A DNA stretch of 29,057 nucleotides from Clostridiales bacterium (lineage in GTDB: Bacteria > Bacillota > Clostridia > Oscillospirales > Oscillospiraceae). Below the pieces are notes generated by a model. It was not told the DNA's origin. It saw nothing but the letters and a program-made list of their open reading frames with translations, and made no database searches. The DNA is taken from assembly GCA_004558115.1 (NCBI GenBank), contig SFDT01000023.1, forward strand, positions 1 to 29,057, given 5' to 3'. Positions within the stretch are counted from its first letter, which is position 1; each line of letters opens with the position of its first letter. Both the position numbers and the translations under genes were made by a program. This document shows, in pieces, positions 22,700-29,057 of this stretch.

Positions 22700-24430
22700 A
22701 TGGCTGAGGAGATCAAGACCACACAGGGAGAAGCGCCGGAGAGCCGGAACTTCATCCATGCTTTCATTGAGGAGGACATCGCCCCCGGCGGACAGTACGA
22801 GGGCATGACCGTCCACACCCGTTTCCCCCCGGAGCCTAACGGCTATCTGCACATCGGCCACTGCAAGGCCCTGACCATCGATTTTGGCACCGCCGAAAAG
22901 TTCGGGGGCCTTTGCAACCTGCGCTTTGACGATACGAACCCTGCGAAAGAGGACACGGAATTCGTGGACGCCATCCAGGACGATATCCACTGGCTGGGCT
23001 TCGACTGGGGCGACCGGATGTTCTATGGCTCCGACTATTTTGAAAAGACGTATGAGCTGGCCGTGGGCCTCATCAAGAAGGGCCTGGCCTACGTGTGCGA
23101 GCTGACGCCCGAGCAGTTCAAGGAATACCGGGGCAGCATCGGCGTGCCCGGCAAGTCCCCCTGGCGGGACCGCCCCATTGAGGAGAGCCTGGACCTGTTC
23201 CAGCGGATGCGCAACGGCGAATTCCCCGAGGGCAAGTATACCCTGCGGGCCAAGATCGACATGGCCAGCGGCAACTTCAACATGCGGGACCCCGTCATCT
23301 ACCGCATCCGCTACATTGAGCACCACCGCCAGGGCACCAAGTGGTGCATCTTCCCCATGTACGATTTCGCCCACCCCATCCAGGACGCTTTGGAGGGCAT
23401 CACCCACTCCCTGTGCTCCCTGGAGTATGAGGCCCACCGGCCCTTGTACAACTGGGTCATCGAGCATACGGATGTGCCCAGCAAGCCCCGGCAGATCGAG
23501 TTCGCCCGCCTGGGCATCAACTATACCGTCATGAGCAAGCGCAAGCTCCGCCGCCTGGTGGAGGAGGGCCGGGTCTCCGGCTGGGACGACCCCCGGATGC
23601 CCACTCTGTGCGGCCTGCGCCGCCGGGGCTACACCGCCAAGTCCATCCGGAACTTCTGTGACCGTATCGGCGTTTCCAAGGCGGATTCCACCGTGGACTA
23701 TGGTTTCCTGGAGCACTGCCTGCGGGAAGACCTCAATGAGACGGCGGAGCGTGTCATGGGCGTCCTGCGGCCCATCAAGCTGACCATCACCAACTATCCC
23801 GATGGCAAGACGGAGACCGTCACCGTGGAGAACAACCCCCTGGACCCCAACGCCGGTACCCGGGAGGTCAGCTTCTCACGAAACCTCTGGATCGAGGCGG
23901 ATGATTTCCTGGAGACCCCGGTGCCCAAGTACAAGCGCCTGTTCCCCGGCGGTCCCGAGTGCCGCCTGAAGGGTGCTTACCTCATCACCTGCACCGGCTG
24001 TGTGAAGGATGAAAGCGGCAATGTCACCGAGGTGCTGTGCGAGTACGACCCGGAGAGCCGTGGCGGCGACCCCGCCGACGGCCGGAAGGTGAAGGGCGCC
24101 ACCATCCACTGGGTGGACGCTGCCACCGCCGTGGACGCCGAGGTGCGGCTGTACGACTACCTGTTCACCGACCCCGACCCCGACGGCGCCGACAAGGATT
24201 TCATCGAGTGCCTGAACCCCAACTCCCTGGAGGTCCTCACTGGCTGCAAGGTGGAGGCCGGCCTGCGCGCCGCGGCGGAGAGCTACGACAAGACGGAAAA
24301 GCAGGGCAAGACCGCTCCGTCCTTTCAGTTCATGCGCCTGGGCTACTTCTGCCTGGACAGCCGGGACTCCGACCCGGAGCACCTGGTGTTCAACCGCAGC
24401 GTCAGCCTGAAGGACAGCTTCAAGAAGTAA
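22700..24430 (+). CDS. glnS: Glutamine--tRNA ligase
   Basis: A 576-residue class I synthetase. RFPPEPNGYLHIGHCKALTIDFG carries the HIGH motif (His51-His54), and the GlnRS-type start VHTRFPPEPNGYLHIGH separates it from GluRS. The KMSKS-like motif is VMSKRKLRRLV (Met278-Lys280). The C-terminal beta-barrel anticodon-binding region follows (about 340-560). Direct Gln charging means the cell does not rely solely on GatCAB for Gln-tRNA. The ATG at 22700 is where similarity to the family begins. GGAAGGA lies about 10 bases upstream, and the gene has its own promoter and terminator. Confidence 0.95.
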   Translation: MAEEIKTTQGEAPESRNFIHAFIEEDIAPGGQYEGMTVHTRFPPEPNGYLHIGHCKALTIDFGTAEKFGGLCNLRFDDTNPAKEDTEFVDAIQDDIHWLGFDWGDRMFYGSDYFEKTYELAVGLIKKGLAYVCELTPEQFKEYRGSIGVPGKSPWRDRPIEESLDLFQRMRNGEFPEGKYTLRAKIDMASGNFNMRDPVIYRIRYIEHHRQGTKWCIFPMYDFAHPIQDALEGITHSLCSLEYEAHRPLYNWVIEHTDVPSKPRQIEFARLGINYTVMSKRKLRRLVEEGRVSGWDDPRMPTLCGLRRRGYTAKSIRNFCDRIGVSKADSTVDYGFLEHCLREDLNETAERVMGVLRPIKLTITNYPDGKTETVTVENNPLDPNAGTREVSFSRNLWIEADDFLETPVPKYKRLFPGGPECRLKGAYLITCTGCVKDESGNVTEVLCEYDPESRGGDPADGRKVKGATIHWVDAATAVDAEVRLYDYLFTDPDPDGADKDFIECLNPNSLEVLTGCKVEAGLRAAAESYDKTEKQGKTAPSFQFMRLGYFCLDSRDSDPEHLVFNRSVSLKDSFKK

Positions 24431-24435
24431 AACAA

Positions 24436-24464
24436 GGCCGGGCCGCCAGTTTGGCGGCCCGGTC
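24436..24464. terminator. Bidirectional terminator between glnS and thioesterase gene
   Basis: An 11-bp perfect GC-rich stem (24438-24448 with 24452-24462). Tails are TCTCTCTT on plus and CTTGTTTT on minus. Confidence 0.8.
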
Positions 24465-24468
24465 TCTC

Positions 24469-24879
24469 TTAAAGCTCGATTTTCCGGTCCAGAAGATAAT
24501 AGGTGAAGGAGCCTGTGCCGATGAGGGCGCCGTCCAGGTTGGTGACACGCACATCGTACACACAGATGGTTTTGCCGGTCTTGCACTCCGTGCCCTCGGC
24601 AATGAGGGTGTCTCCCGGCTTGGCGGCGCGGAGGTAGTTATAGTTGGCGTTCACCGTCACGGCAAAGTAACCGTGGGAGGCGGAAGCGGCGCCGGCGGCC
24701 GTGTCCGCCAAGGCGAAATAGATGCCGCCGTGGGCCAGACCCGCCGGATTGATGTCATCGGGCAGCACCGTCTTGGTGACCCGGGCGTAGCCAAGGCGGA
24801 TCTCCTCCACCACGATGCCCTCTTTTTTCGCGTAGGGGTTATGGGTATTGCGAAATTCCACCAGCTTTTGAAAATCCAT
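24469..24879 (-). CDS. PaaI-type hotdog thioesterase
   Basis: A 136-residue single hotdog-fold protein. The active-site region is INPAGLAHGGIYFALADTAAG, with Asn44, His50-Gly-Gly and Asp59, the arrangement of PaaI/YbgC-like acyl-CoA thioesterases. The C-terminal strands are TVNANYNYLRAAKPGDTLIAEG and TGKTICVYDVRVTNLDGALIGTGSFTYYLL. The acyl-CoA substrate is unknown. The ATG at 24879 is preceded by AAAGGATGG. Transcription is from a good minus-strand promoter in the divergent gap with the lipoprotein gene. Confidence 0.88.
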   Translation of the reverse strand: MDFQKLVEFRNTHNPYAKKEGIVVEEIRLGYARVTKTVLPDDINPAGLAHGGIYFALADTAAGAASASHGYFAVTVNANYNYLRAAKPGDTLIAEGTECKTGKTICVYDVRVTNLDGALIGTGSFTYYLLDRKIEL

Positions 24880-24919
24880 CCCGATCCATCCTTTCCTTAC
24901 AGGAAGTGTAATCTCATTC

Positions 24920-24948
24920 AGTTTACCCGAAAAAAATACGGCCGTCAA
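24920..24948 (-). promoter_or_regulatory. Sigma-A promoter of the thioesterase gene
   Basis: TTGACG (24943-24948), 17 bases, TAAACT (24920-24925) on the minus strand. Confidence 0.75.
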
Positions 24949-25016
24949 ATTTTTCAGGAAATTTTCAGCAAATGCTGTTAGGATACGGCCCATCATCCAA
25001 AAGGAGGATAACGAGC

Positions 25017-26573
25017 ATGAAACAGATTGCGGCGCTTGTTTTGACAGGGTGCCTGAGCGCAGGGCTGCTGAGTGGCTGCGGAGCACAGAGCGCCCCGGCG
25101 GAAGAAACCCTGCCGGAGGGCACGGTTTCCATCCGCCTATCCGACAGCGGTATCACAGTAGACGGCGAAAAAGCATCCTCCGATGATACGGCGGCGGTCT
25201 ACACCGCCCACGACATTGTGTTCTACCAGGCGGGACAGGGTTTTGCCTACGGCGAGGGCACCGCGGCCGACGAACACGCCCAGGAGGAGGCCGACGCCCA
25301 TACAGTTATCCACATCACCCAGCCGGGCACCTATGCCCTCAGCGGCACGCTGTCCGCCGGACAGGTGGCCGTGGACCTGGGGGAGGACGCGGAGGAGGAC
25401 CCCGGCGCCGTGGTGACGCTGATTTTAAACGGCGCGGACATCACCTGCACCGTGGCGCCCGCCGTCATCTTCTACAACGTCTATGAGTGCGGCTCCGCCG
25501 ACGCGGAGACCGCTGTGAAGGATGTGGATACCTCCGGCGCCGGCGCCAATGTCGTCATCGCCGACGGCACGGCGAATAACATTACCGGCTCCTATGTGGC
25601 CCGCATCTACAAGCCGGACAGCGTGGTGCTCAACGAGAATGGGACAGCCGTGGCGGACAGCAAAAAGCTCCACAAATATGACGGCGCCTTTTACTCCAAA
25701 ATGTCCATGAATGTGGACGGGGGAGCGGAAGGTACCGGCGTTCTGAACATCTTCGCGGAGAACGAGGGCCTGGACAGTGAGCTGCACCTGACCATCAACG
25801 GCGGCAATATCAATATCCTCTCCGGAAACGACGGCATCAACACCAACGAGGATGGCGTGTCCGTCACCACCATCAACGGCGGCTGCCTGGATATCCGGGT
25901 GGACGGCAGTACCGGCGAGGGCGACGGCATCGATTCCAACGGCTGGCTGGTCATCAACGGCGGCACTGTCACCGCCGCAGCCTGCGCCATCAGCGGGGAT
26001 GCCGGCATCGACTCCGACATGGGCATTTCTATCAACGGCGGCACTGTGGCGGCCTCCGGCAACATGTATGACCGCATTGAGGACGGCGGTCAGAACTATG
26101 TGGTGTTTTCCTTCGCGGAGCGCCAGCAGGGCGGAACGACTTATACACTGGATGATGTGGGGAGCATGCCCGTCGGAAACTACACGCCCGCCAATGATTT
26201 CACCTATCTGGTGATCTCCGACGAGAACATGTCCGCCGCCAATTACCGGCTCCTGCAAGGGGAGACCCCGCTTTCCGGCATTGTCTCCGCCGGAGAAATG
26301 GGCAGAGGCGGCATGGGCGGCGGCCCACGGCCTGACGGAGAAGGAAGGCCGCCGGAAGGCGAGCCCGGCCAGGAGCGTCCGCAGCCCGGCAAGGACGGCA
26401 TTGACCCGCCTAATCAGGAGCGCCCGGAGGACGGAACCCGGCCCCAGCGGCCCGAGGGCTTCGGCGGGATGCCGGGCACCATGCAGGCGGACGGTGAGCG
26501 GGTCACAGTGTTTACCATCGCGGAGGGCGGCAATTTCATCACGCAGGTCGCCCCGGCGGAAGCGGAGAACTAA
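25017..26573 (+). CDS. Carbohydrate-binding beta-helix lipoprotein (Cthe_2159-like)
   Basis: A 518-residue exported lipoprotein. The signal has the lipobox LLSGC with Cys21. Residues about 60-370 contain the repeated INGG...GNDGINT/GEGDGIDSNG pattern of right-handed parallel beta-helix turns, as in the Clostridial Cthe_2159/DUF4353 carbohydrate-binding family (cellulose and polygalacturonate binding shown for one member). A Gly/Pro/Glu-rich low-complexity stretch lies at about 425-490, before a short hydrophobic C terminus. AAAAGGAGGAT lies 8 bases before the ATG at 25017. It is surface-anchored and probably binds dietary or mucosal polysaccharide, which is an inference. It ends six bases from the convergent GyrI-like gene. 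Confidence 0.85.
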   Translation: MKQIAALVLTGCLSAGLLSGCGAQSAPAEETLPEGTVSIRLSDSGITVDGEKASSDDTAAVYTAHDIVFYQAGQGFAYGEGTAADEHAQEEADAHTVIHITQPGTYALSGTLSAGQVAVDLGEDAEEDPGAVVTLILNGADITCTVAPAVIFYNVYECGSADAETAVKDVDTSGAGANVVIADGTANNITGSYVARIYKPDSVVLNENGTAVADSKKLHKYDGAFYSKMSMNVDGGAEGTGVLNIFAENEGLDSELHLTINGGNINILSGNDGINTNEDGVSVTTINGGCLDIRVDGSTGEGDGIDSNGWLVINGGTVTAAACAISGDAGIDSDMGISINGGTVAASGNMYDRIEDGGQNYVVFSFAERQQGGTTYTLDDVGSMPVGNYTPANDFTYLVISDENMSAANYRLLQGETPLSGIVSAGEMGRGGMGGGPRPDGEGRPPEGEPGQERPQPGKDGIDPPNQERPEDGTRPQRPEGFGGMPGTMQADGERVTVFTIAEGGNFITQVAPAEAEN

Positions 26574-26579
26574 AGGCTC

Positions 26580-27029
26580 TCAAATCGGGATGCAAAGCTC
26601 AAAGAGCCCCCGCTCCAGCAGTTCCGGCCGGTAGCGTTCCAGCACCGGCCGGCCGGAGTCCGGGGAGAGCCCTTCCTTCGCCAGGGCGGCAAAGCCGGTG
26701 CCCCAAAGTGCCTGGACGCCGGAGGGCGTGTGGGCACCCTGGAAACAGGCATAAGTCCCTCCGGGTATCCGCCCCAGGGTCATGTCCGCCGCAGGCTCGG
26801 GAAGGCGACCCTCCAGGGTCAGACATACGTCGTACCGGCACTGCTCCGGCGGCGTACACGCCGGGTCATCCCAAGCGGCACCCAGGATCACGCCTGCTTC
26901 CAGAAGACCCTGCTCCCGGGCCCAGCTTTTCAAACGCTCCATCATACTCCGGTTGCTTTCCCCATAAGGGCCGGTGCGGCGCAGGCGGACAACGGCGGTC
27001 TCCGGCAAGGTCAAGACGGTTATGTTCAT
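26580..27029 (-). CDS. GyrI-like/effector-binding domain protein
   Basis: A 149-residue stand-alone GyrI-like (SHS2, AraC-effector-binding) domain. It starts MNITVLTLPETAVVRLRRTGPY, which matches the family opening, and contains YDVCLTLEG, GRIPGGTYACFQGAHTPSG and a C-terminal LERYRPELLERGLFELCIPI. Homologues bind small molecules or lipophilic cations, and some inhibit DNA gyrase (SbmC). No DNA-binding domain is present. The ATG at 27029 has AAAGGAGAT about 8 bases upstream. No terminator is visible at its 3' end, which abuts the convergent lipoprotein gene. Confidence 0.85.
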   Translation of the reverse strand: MNITVLTLPETAVVRLRRTGPYGESNRSMMERLKSWAREQGLLEAGVILGAAWDDPACTPPEQCRYDVCLTLEGRLPEPAADMTLGRIPGGTYACFQGAHTPSGVQALWGTGFAALAKEGLSPDSGRPVLERYRPELLERGLFELCIPI

Positions 27030-27090
27030 ATTGCTTCATCTCCTTTGAGAAAGAAGTATCATGAACTAAAATGAAATGCAAGCCCCTATT

Positions 27091-27125
27091 TTAAAAGAAA
27101 AGAGGCCCTTTTGGGCCTCTTTTTC
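27091..27125 (-). terminator. Terminator of sigG
   Basis: A 10-bp perfect stem (27099-27108 with 27113-27122), loop TTTT, followed by TTTTCTTTT on the minus strand. It lies directly after the sigG stop. Confidence 0.88.
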
Positions 27126-27126
27126 G

Positions 27127-27897
27127 TCAGATATTCTTTTTGATGGTGTTGATGGCACCCTTTTCCAGCCGGGACACCTGGGCCTGGGAGATGCCCACCT
27201 CAGCGGAGACCTCCATCTGAGTCTTACCCTCGTAGAACCGCAGGGACAAAATGCGCCGCTCCCGGGGGTCCAGCCGCTTCATGGCCTCTTTCAAGGCGAT
27301 ACGGTCCGTCCAGTCCTCGTCGGTGTTTTTTGTGTCCCGCACCTGGTCCATGACGCAGATGGCGTCGCCGCCGTCGGAGTATACCGGTTCGTACAGGGAG
27401 ACCGGGTCCACGATGGCGTCCATGGCGAACACCACCTCCTCCCGGGGGATCTCCAGATCCTGGGCGATCTGCTCCACGGTGGGCTCCTTCTGGTGCTCCG
27501 CCAGATACCGGTCCCGGACCTGCAGTACCCGGTAAGCGGTGTCCCGCATGGAGCGTGAGACCCGGATGGCGCTGTTGTCCCGGAGATAGCGGCGGATCTC
27601 GCCGATGATCATGGGCACGCCGTAGGTGGAAAAGCGCACAGGCTGGTTGATGTCAAAATTGTCGATGGCCTTGATGAGCCCCACGCAGCCCACCTGAAAC
27701 AGGTCGTCGGCGTTCTCGCCCCGGCTGGAAAACCGCTGGATCACCGACAGCACCAGCCGCAGATTCCCTTCAATCAGCTCCTGCCGGGCCGCCTGGTCGC
27801 CCTCCTTCGTCCGCCGCAGCAGCGCCATGGTCTCCTCGTTTTTCAGGACCTTCAGCTTGGCGGTGTTCACGCCGGCGATCTCCACTTTTCCCTGCAT
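27127..27897 (-). CDS. sigG: RNA polymerase sporulation sigma factor SigG
   Basis: A 256-residue late forespore sigma factor. The start MQGKVEIAGVNTAKLKVLKNEE carries the SigG-specific N-terminal GVNTAKLxVL segment. Region 2 includes NLRLVLSVIQRFSSRGENADDLFQVGCVGLIKAIDNFD and RFSTYGVPMIIGEIRRYLRDN; region 3 follows; region 4 ends with EGKTQMEVSAEVGISQAQVSRLEKGAI. Length and motifs match SigG rather than SigF or SigE. It directs forespore genes after engulfment. The ATG at 27897 has AAGGAGGGA 10 bases upstream. A sigma-F/G-type promoter precedes it, and the YlmC/YmxH gene is divergent, echoing the sigG-ylm gene neighbourhood of Bacillus. Confidence 0.94.
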   Translation of the reverse strand: MQGKVEIAGVNTAKLKVLKNEETMALLRRTKEGDQAARQELIEGNLRLVLSVIQRFSSRGENADDLFQVGCVGLIKAIDNFDINQPVRFSTYGVPMIIGEIRRYLRDNSAIRVSRSMRDTAYRVLQVRDRYLAEHQKEPTVEQIAQDLEIPREEVVFAMDAIVDPVSLYEPVYSDGGDAICVMDQVRDTKNTDEDWTDRIALKEAMKRLDPRERRILSLRFYEGKTQMEVSAEVGISQAQVSRLEKGAINTIKKNI

Positions 27898-27937
27898 ATG
27901 AGAGCCGTCCCTCCTTGTTTGAAAAAGCTGCTGGAAA

Positions 27938-27967
27938 AAGTATGGCCCCCGTCCGGTTTTCCTATAC
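27938..27967 (-). promoter_or_regulatory. Putative sigma-F/G promoter of sigG
   Basis: On the minus strand GTATA (27963-27967), a 15-base spacer, then GGCCATACTT (27938-27947), matching the sigma-F -10 pattern GGnnAnAnT. SigG genes are known SigF targets. The start codon is about 40 bases downstream. Confidence 0.68.
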
Positions 27968-28043
27968 TGGGAGCTTTTGTCGCTTTGTGGGCATGGGACG
28001 GCCATTGCGCCGCATAGGCTGATACCGACAAGGAGGGAGTGCC

Positions 28044-28325
28044 ATGCAGTGCAGGATGCGGGATCTCCGCTGCAAGGAGGTCATCAATATTTCGGACGGG
28101 TGCCGCCTGGGCTTCGTGTCGGACGTGGATATCCGGATACCGGAGGGGCAGGTGATCGCCATCGTGGTCAACGGTCCCTGCCGCTTTTTCGGCCTGTTCG
28201 GCAGGGGGGAGGAGTTCTACATCCCCTGGGAGTGCATCCAGCGGATCGGGGATGACATCATTCTCATCGACAAGCCCTTCCAGCGCCGGGAGCCGCAGGA
28301 GCGAAAGCGGCGCCGGAAGTTCTGA
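28044..28325 (+). CDS. YlmC/YmxH family PRC-barrel sporulation protein
   Basis: A 93-residue single PRC-barrel protein. It starts MQCRMRDLRCKEVINISDGCRLGFVSDVDI and ends with a very basic tail (RREPQERKRRRKF). The beta-barrel core, KEVINI...G..LG.V.D, is typical of the YlmC/YmxH sporulation-associated family, whose molecular role is unknown. AAGGAGGGA lies 7 bases before the ATG. It diverges from sigG, and sigG-ylmC adjacency is known in Bacillus. A weak terminator-like sequence (AATAT...ATATT and T6) follows at 28342-28360. Confidence 0.9.
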   Translation: MQCRMRDLRCKEVINISDGCRLGFVSDVDIRIPEGQVIAIVVNGPCRFFGLFGRGEEFYIPWECIQRIGDDIILIDKPFQRREPQERKRRRKF

Positions 28326-28371
28326 AGTCCGGAAAACCGGGGAATATTTGCATATTTTTTGGAAATCATAC

Positions 28372-28400
28372 TTGCATTGCCGAACCGTCTGTGGTATTAT
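28372..28400 (+). promoter_or_regulatory. Sigma-A promoter of rpsB
   Basis: TTGCAT (28372-28377), 17 bases, TATTAT (28395-28400). The transcript starts near 28407, leaving a leader of about 117 bases. The leader can form short hairpins (for example GCCT/AGGC around 28445-28460), which I could not match to a known S2 leader. Confidence 0.78.
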
Positions 28401-28523
28401 ATTTCAGCATTCCGCACGGTGCGTCGACTTCCTGTTCGTGCCCGGCCTGCAAAAAGGCGGGTCAGCAGGGGGGATGAAGCCGCCGGAGGTAAAAACGAAA
28501 TTGATTTGGAGGAACTCAACACT

Positions 28524-29057
28524 ATGGCAAATTCTAACGTCGTATCCATGAAGGCCCTGCTGGAGGCAGGCGTCCACTTCGGTCACCAGACCCGCCGCTG
28601 GAACCCCAAGATGGCTCCCTACATCTACACCGAGCGCAACGGCATCTATATCGTTGACCTGCAGAAGACCGTCCGCAAGCTGGAGGAGGCTTACAACTTC
28701 GTCCGTCAGCTGTCCGAGAACGGCCAGACCCTGCTGTTCGTGGGCACCAAGAAGCAGGCCCAGGAGGCTATCCGCGAGGAGGCTACCCGCTGCGGCCAGT
28801 ACTATGTCAACGCCCGTTGGCTGGGCGGCATGATGACCAACTTCAAGACCATGCGCACCCGCGTGGACCGTCTGAACCAGCTGAAGACCATGCAGGAGGA
28901 CGGCACCTTCGACATGCTGCCCAAGAAGGAAGTCATGAAGCACATGGGCGAGATCGCCAAGCTGGAGAAGTACCTGGGCGGCGTGAAGGAAATGAAGAAG
29001 CTGCCCGGCGCCCTGTTCATCGTGGACACCCGCAAGGAGCGCAACGCCATCGCCGAG
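28524..29057 (+). CDS. rpsB: 30S ribosomal protein S2 (partial)
   Basis: The first 178 codons of S2, cut by the right edge. It starts MANSNVVSMKALLEAGVHFGHQTRRWNP, then has YIYTERNGIYIVDLQKTV, LFVGTKKQAQEAI and YYVNARWLGGMMTNFKTM, all core S2 signatures. S2 is needed late in small-subunit assembly and binds bS1. GGAGG lies 11 bases before the ATG. The normal length is about 240-260, so 60-80 residues are missing outside the window. Codon use is strongly biased, as expected for a highly expressed gene. Elongation factor Ts usually follows. Confidence 0.97.
   Translation, partial: MANSNVVSMKALLEAGVHFGHQTRRWNPKMAPYIYTERNGIYIVDLQKTVRKLEEAYNFVRQLSENGQTLLFVGTKKQAQEAIREEATRCGQYYVNARWLGGMMTNFKTMRTRVDRLNQLKTMQEDGTFDMLPKKEVMKHMGEIAKLEKYLGGVKEMKKLPGALFIVDTRKERNAIAE

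Noticed and set aside
28473..28551. Short frame MKPPEVKTKLIW overlapping the rpsB start
   Set aside because: The ATG has G6 directly before it without proper spacing, the frame overlaps rpsB out of phase, and there is no conservation evidence. It is most likely part of the leader.

Overview
The window is GC-rich (about 60%) DNA from an endospore-forming member of the Clostridia, most likely an Oscillospiraceae-type gut Firmicute. The grounds are sigG with a sigma-F-type promoter, a YlmC/YmxH sporulation protein, tandem Spo0A-like boxes, a T-box leader on alaS, AGGAGG ribosome binding sites, and small Clostridial families (DUF4250, DUF5662, DUF6514). The lineage is inferred from protein character and gene order only. 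It is an ordinary chromosomal core region. I see no insertion sequence, prophage, CRISPR array, rRNA or tRNA gene.

Layout. 1-104 holds no recognisable gene. 139-2458 (minus) is a tightly overlapping three-gene unit: alkyl-base DNA glycosylase, HAD phosphatase, transglutaminase-like protein. A divergent EamA transporter (2534-3454) follows. 3578-4959 (plus) is a WecB/TagA/CpsF glycosyltransferase overlapping thymidylate kinase. 5019-5177 (minus) is a 52-residue Cys-rich membrane peptide. 5327-9117 (plus) is mltG, a U32 (TrhP-like) protein and a FAD-dependent oxidoreductase, closed by a terminator. 9277-9864 is an XRE regulator with a C-terminal ten-residue repeat, convergent with a DUF5662 gene. 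10559-11202 is an unknown gene overlapping a small Cys-rich membrane protein. Then comes a T-box riboswitch (Ala specifier GCA) controlling alaS, followed by DUF4250 and HIT genes.

14707-14880 is a cluster of hairpins. On the minus strand are a sodium:solute symporter, with a long foldable leader behind a perfect sigma-A promoter, and a secreted SLH protein. From 18157 (plus) runs a short XRE regulator whose ribosome binding site lies in a long hairpin, then comEC, holA, an RNase M5-like toprim protein and, behind tandem 0A boxes, a DUF6514 gene. glnS has its own promoter. A hotdog thioesterase (minus), a beta-helix lipoprotein (plus) and a GyrI-like protein (minus) follow. The window ends with sigG (minus), divergent ylmC/ymxH and the start of rpsB.

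Functionally this is housekeeping: translation (alaS, glnS, rpsB, U32 tRNA modification), DNA metabolism (tmk, holA, comEC, glycosylase), envelope (mltG, TagA-like, SLH) and sporulation. The least explained parts are regulatory: the symporter leader, the hairpin before the XRE-comEC operon and the tandem 0A boxes. The two Cys-rich micropeptides and the XRE-repeat protein also lack an assigned role. None of these is shown to be a new system; each is a lead to test.
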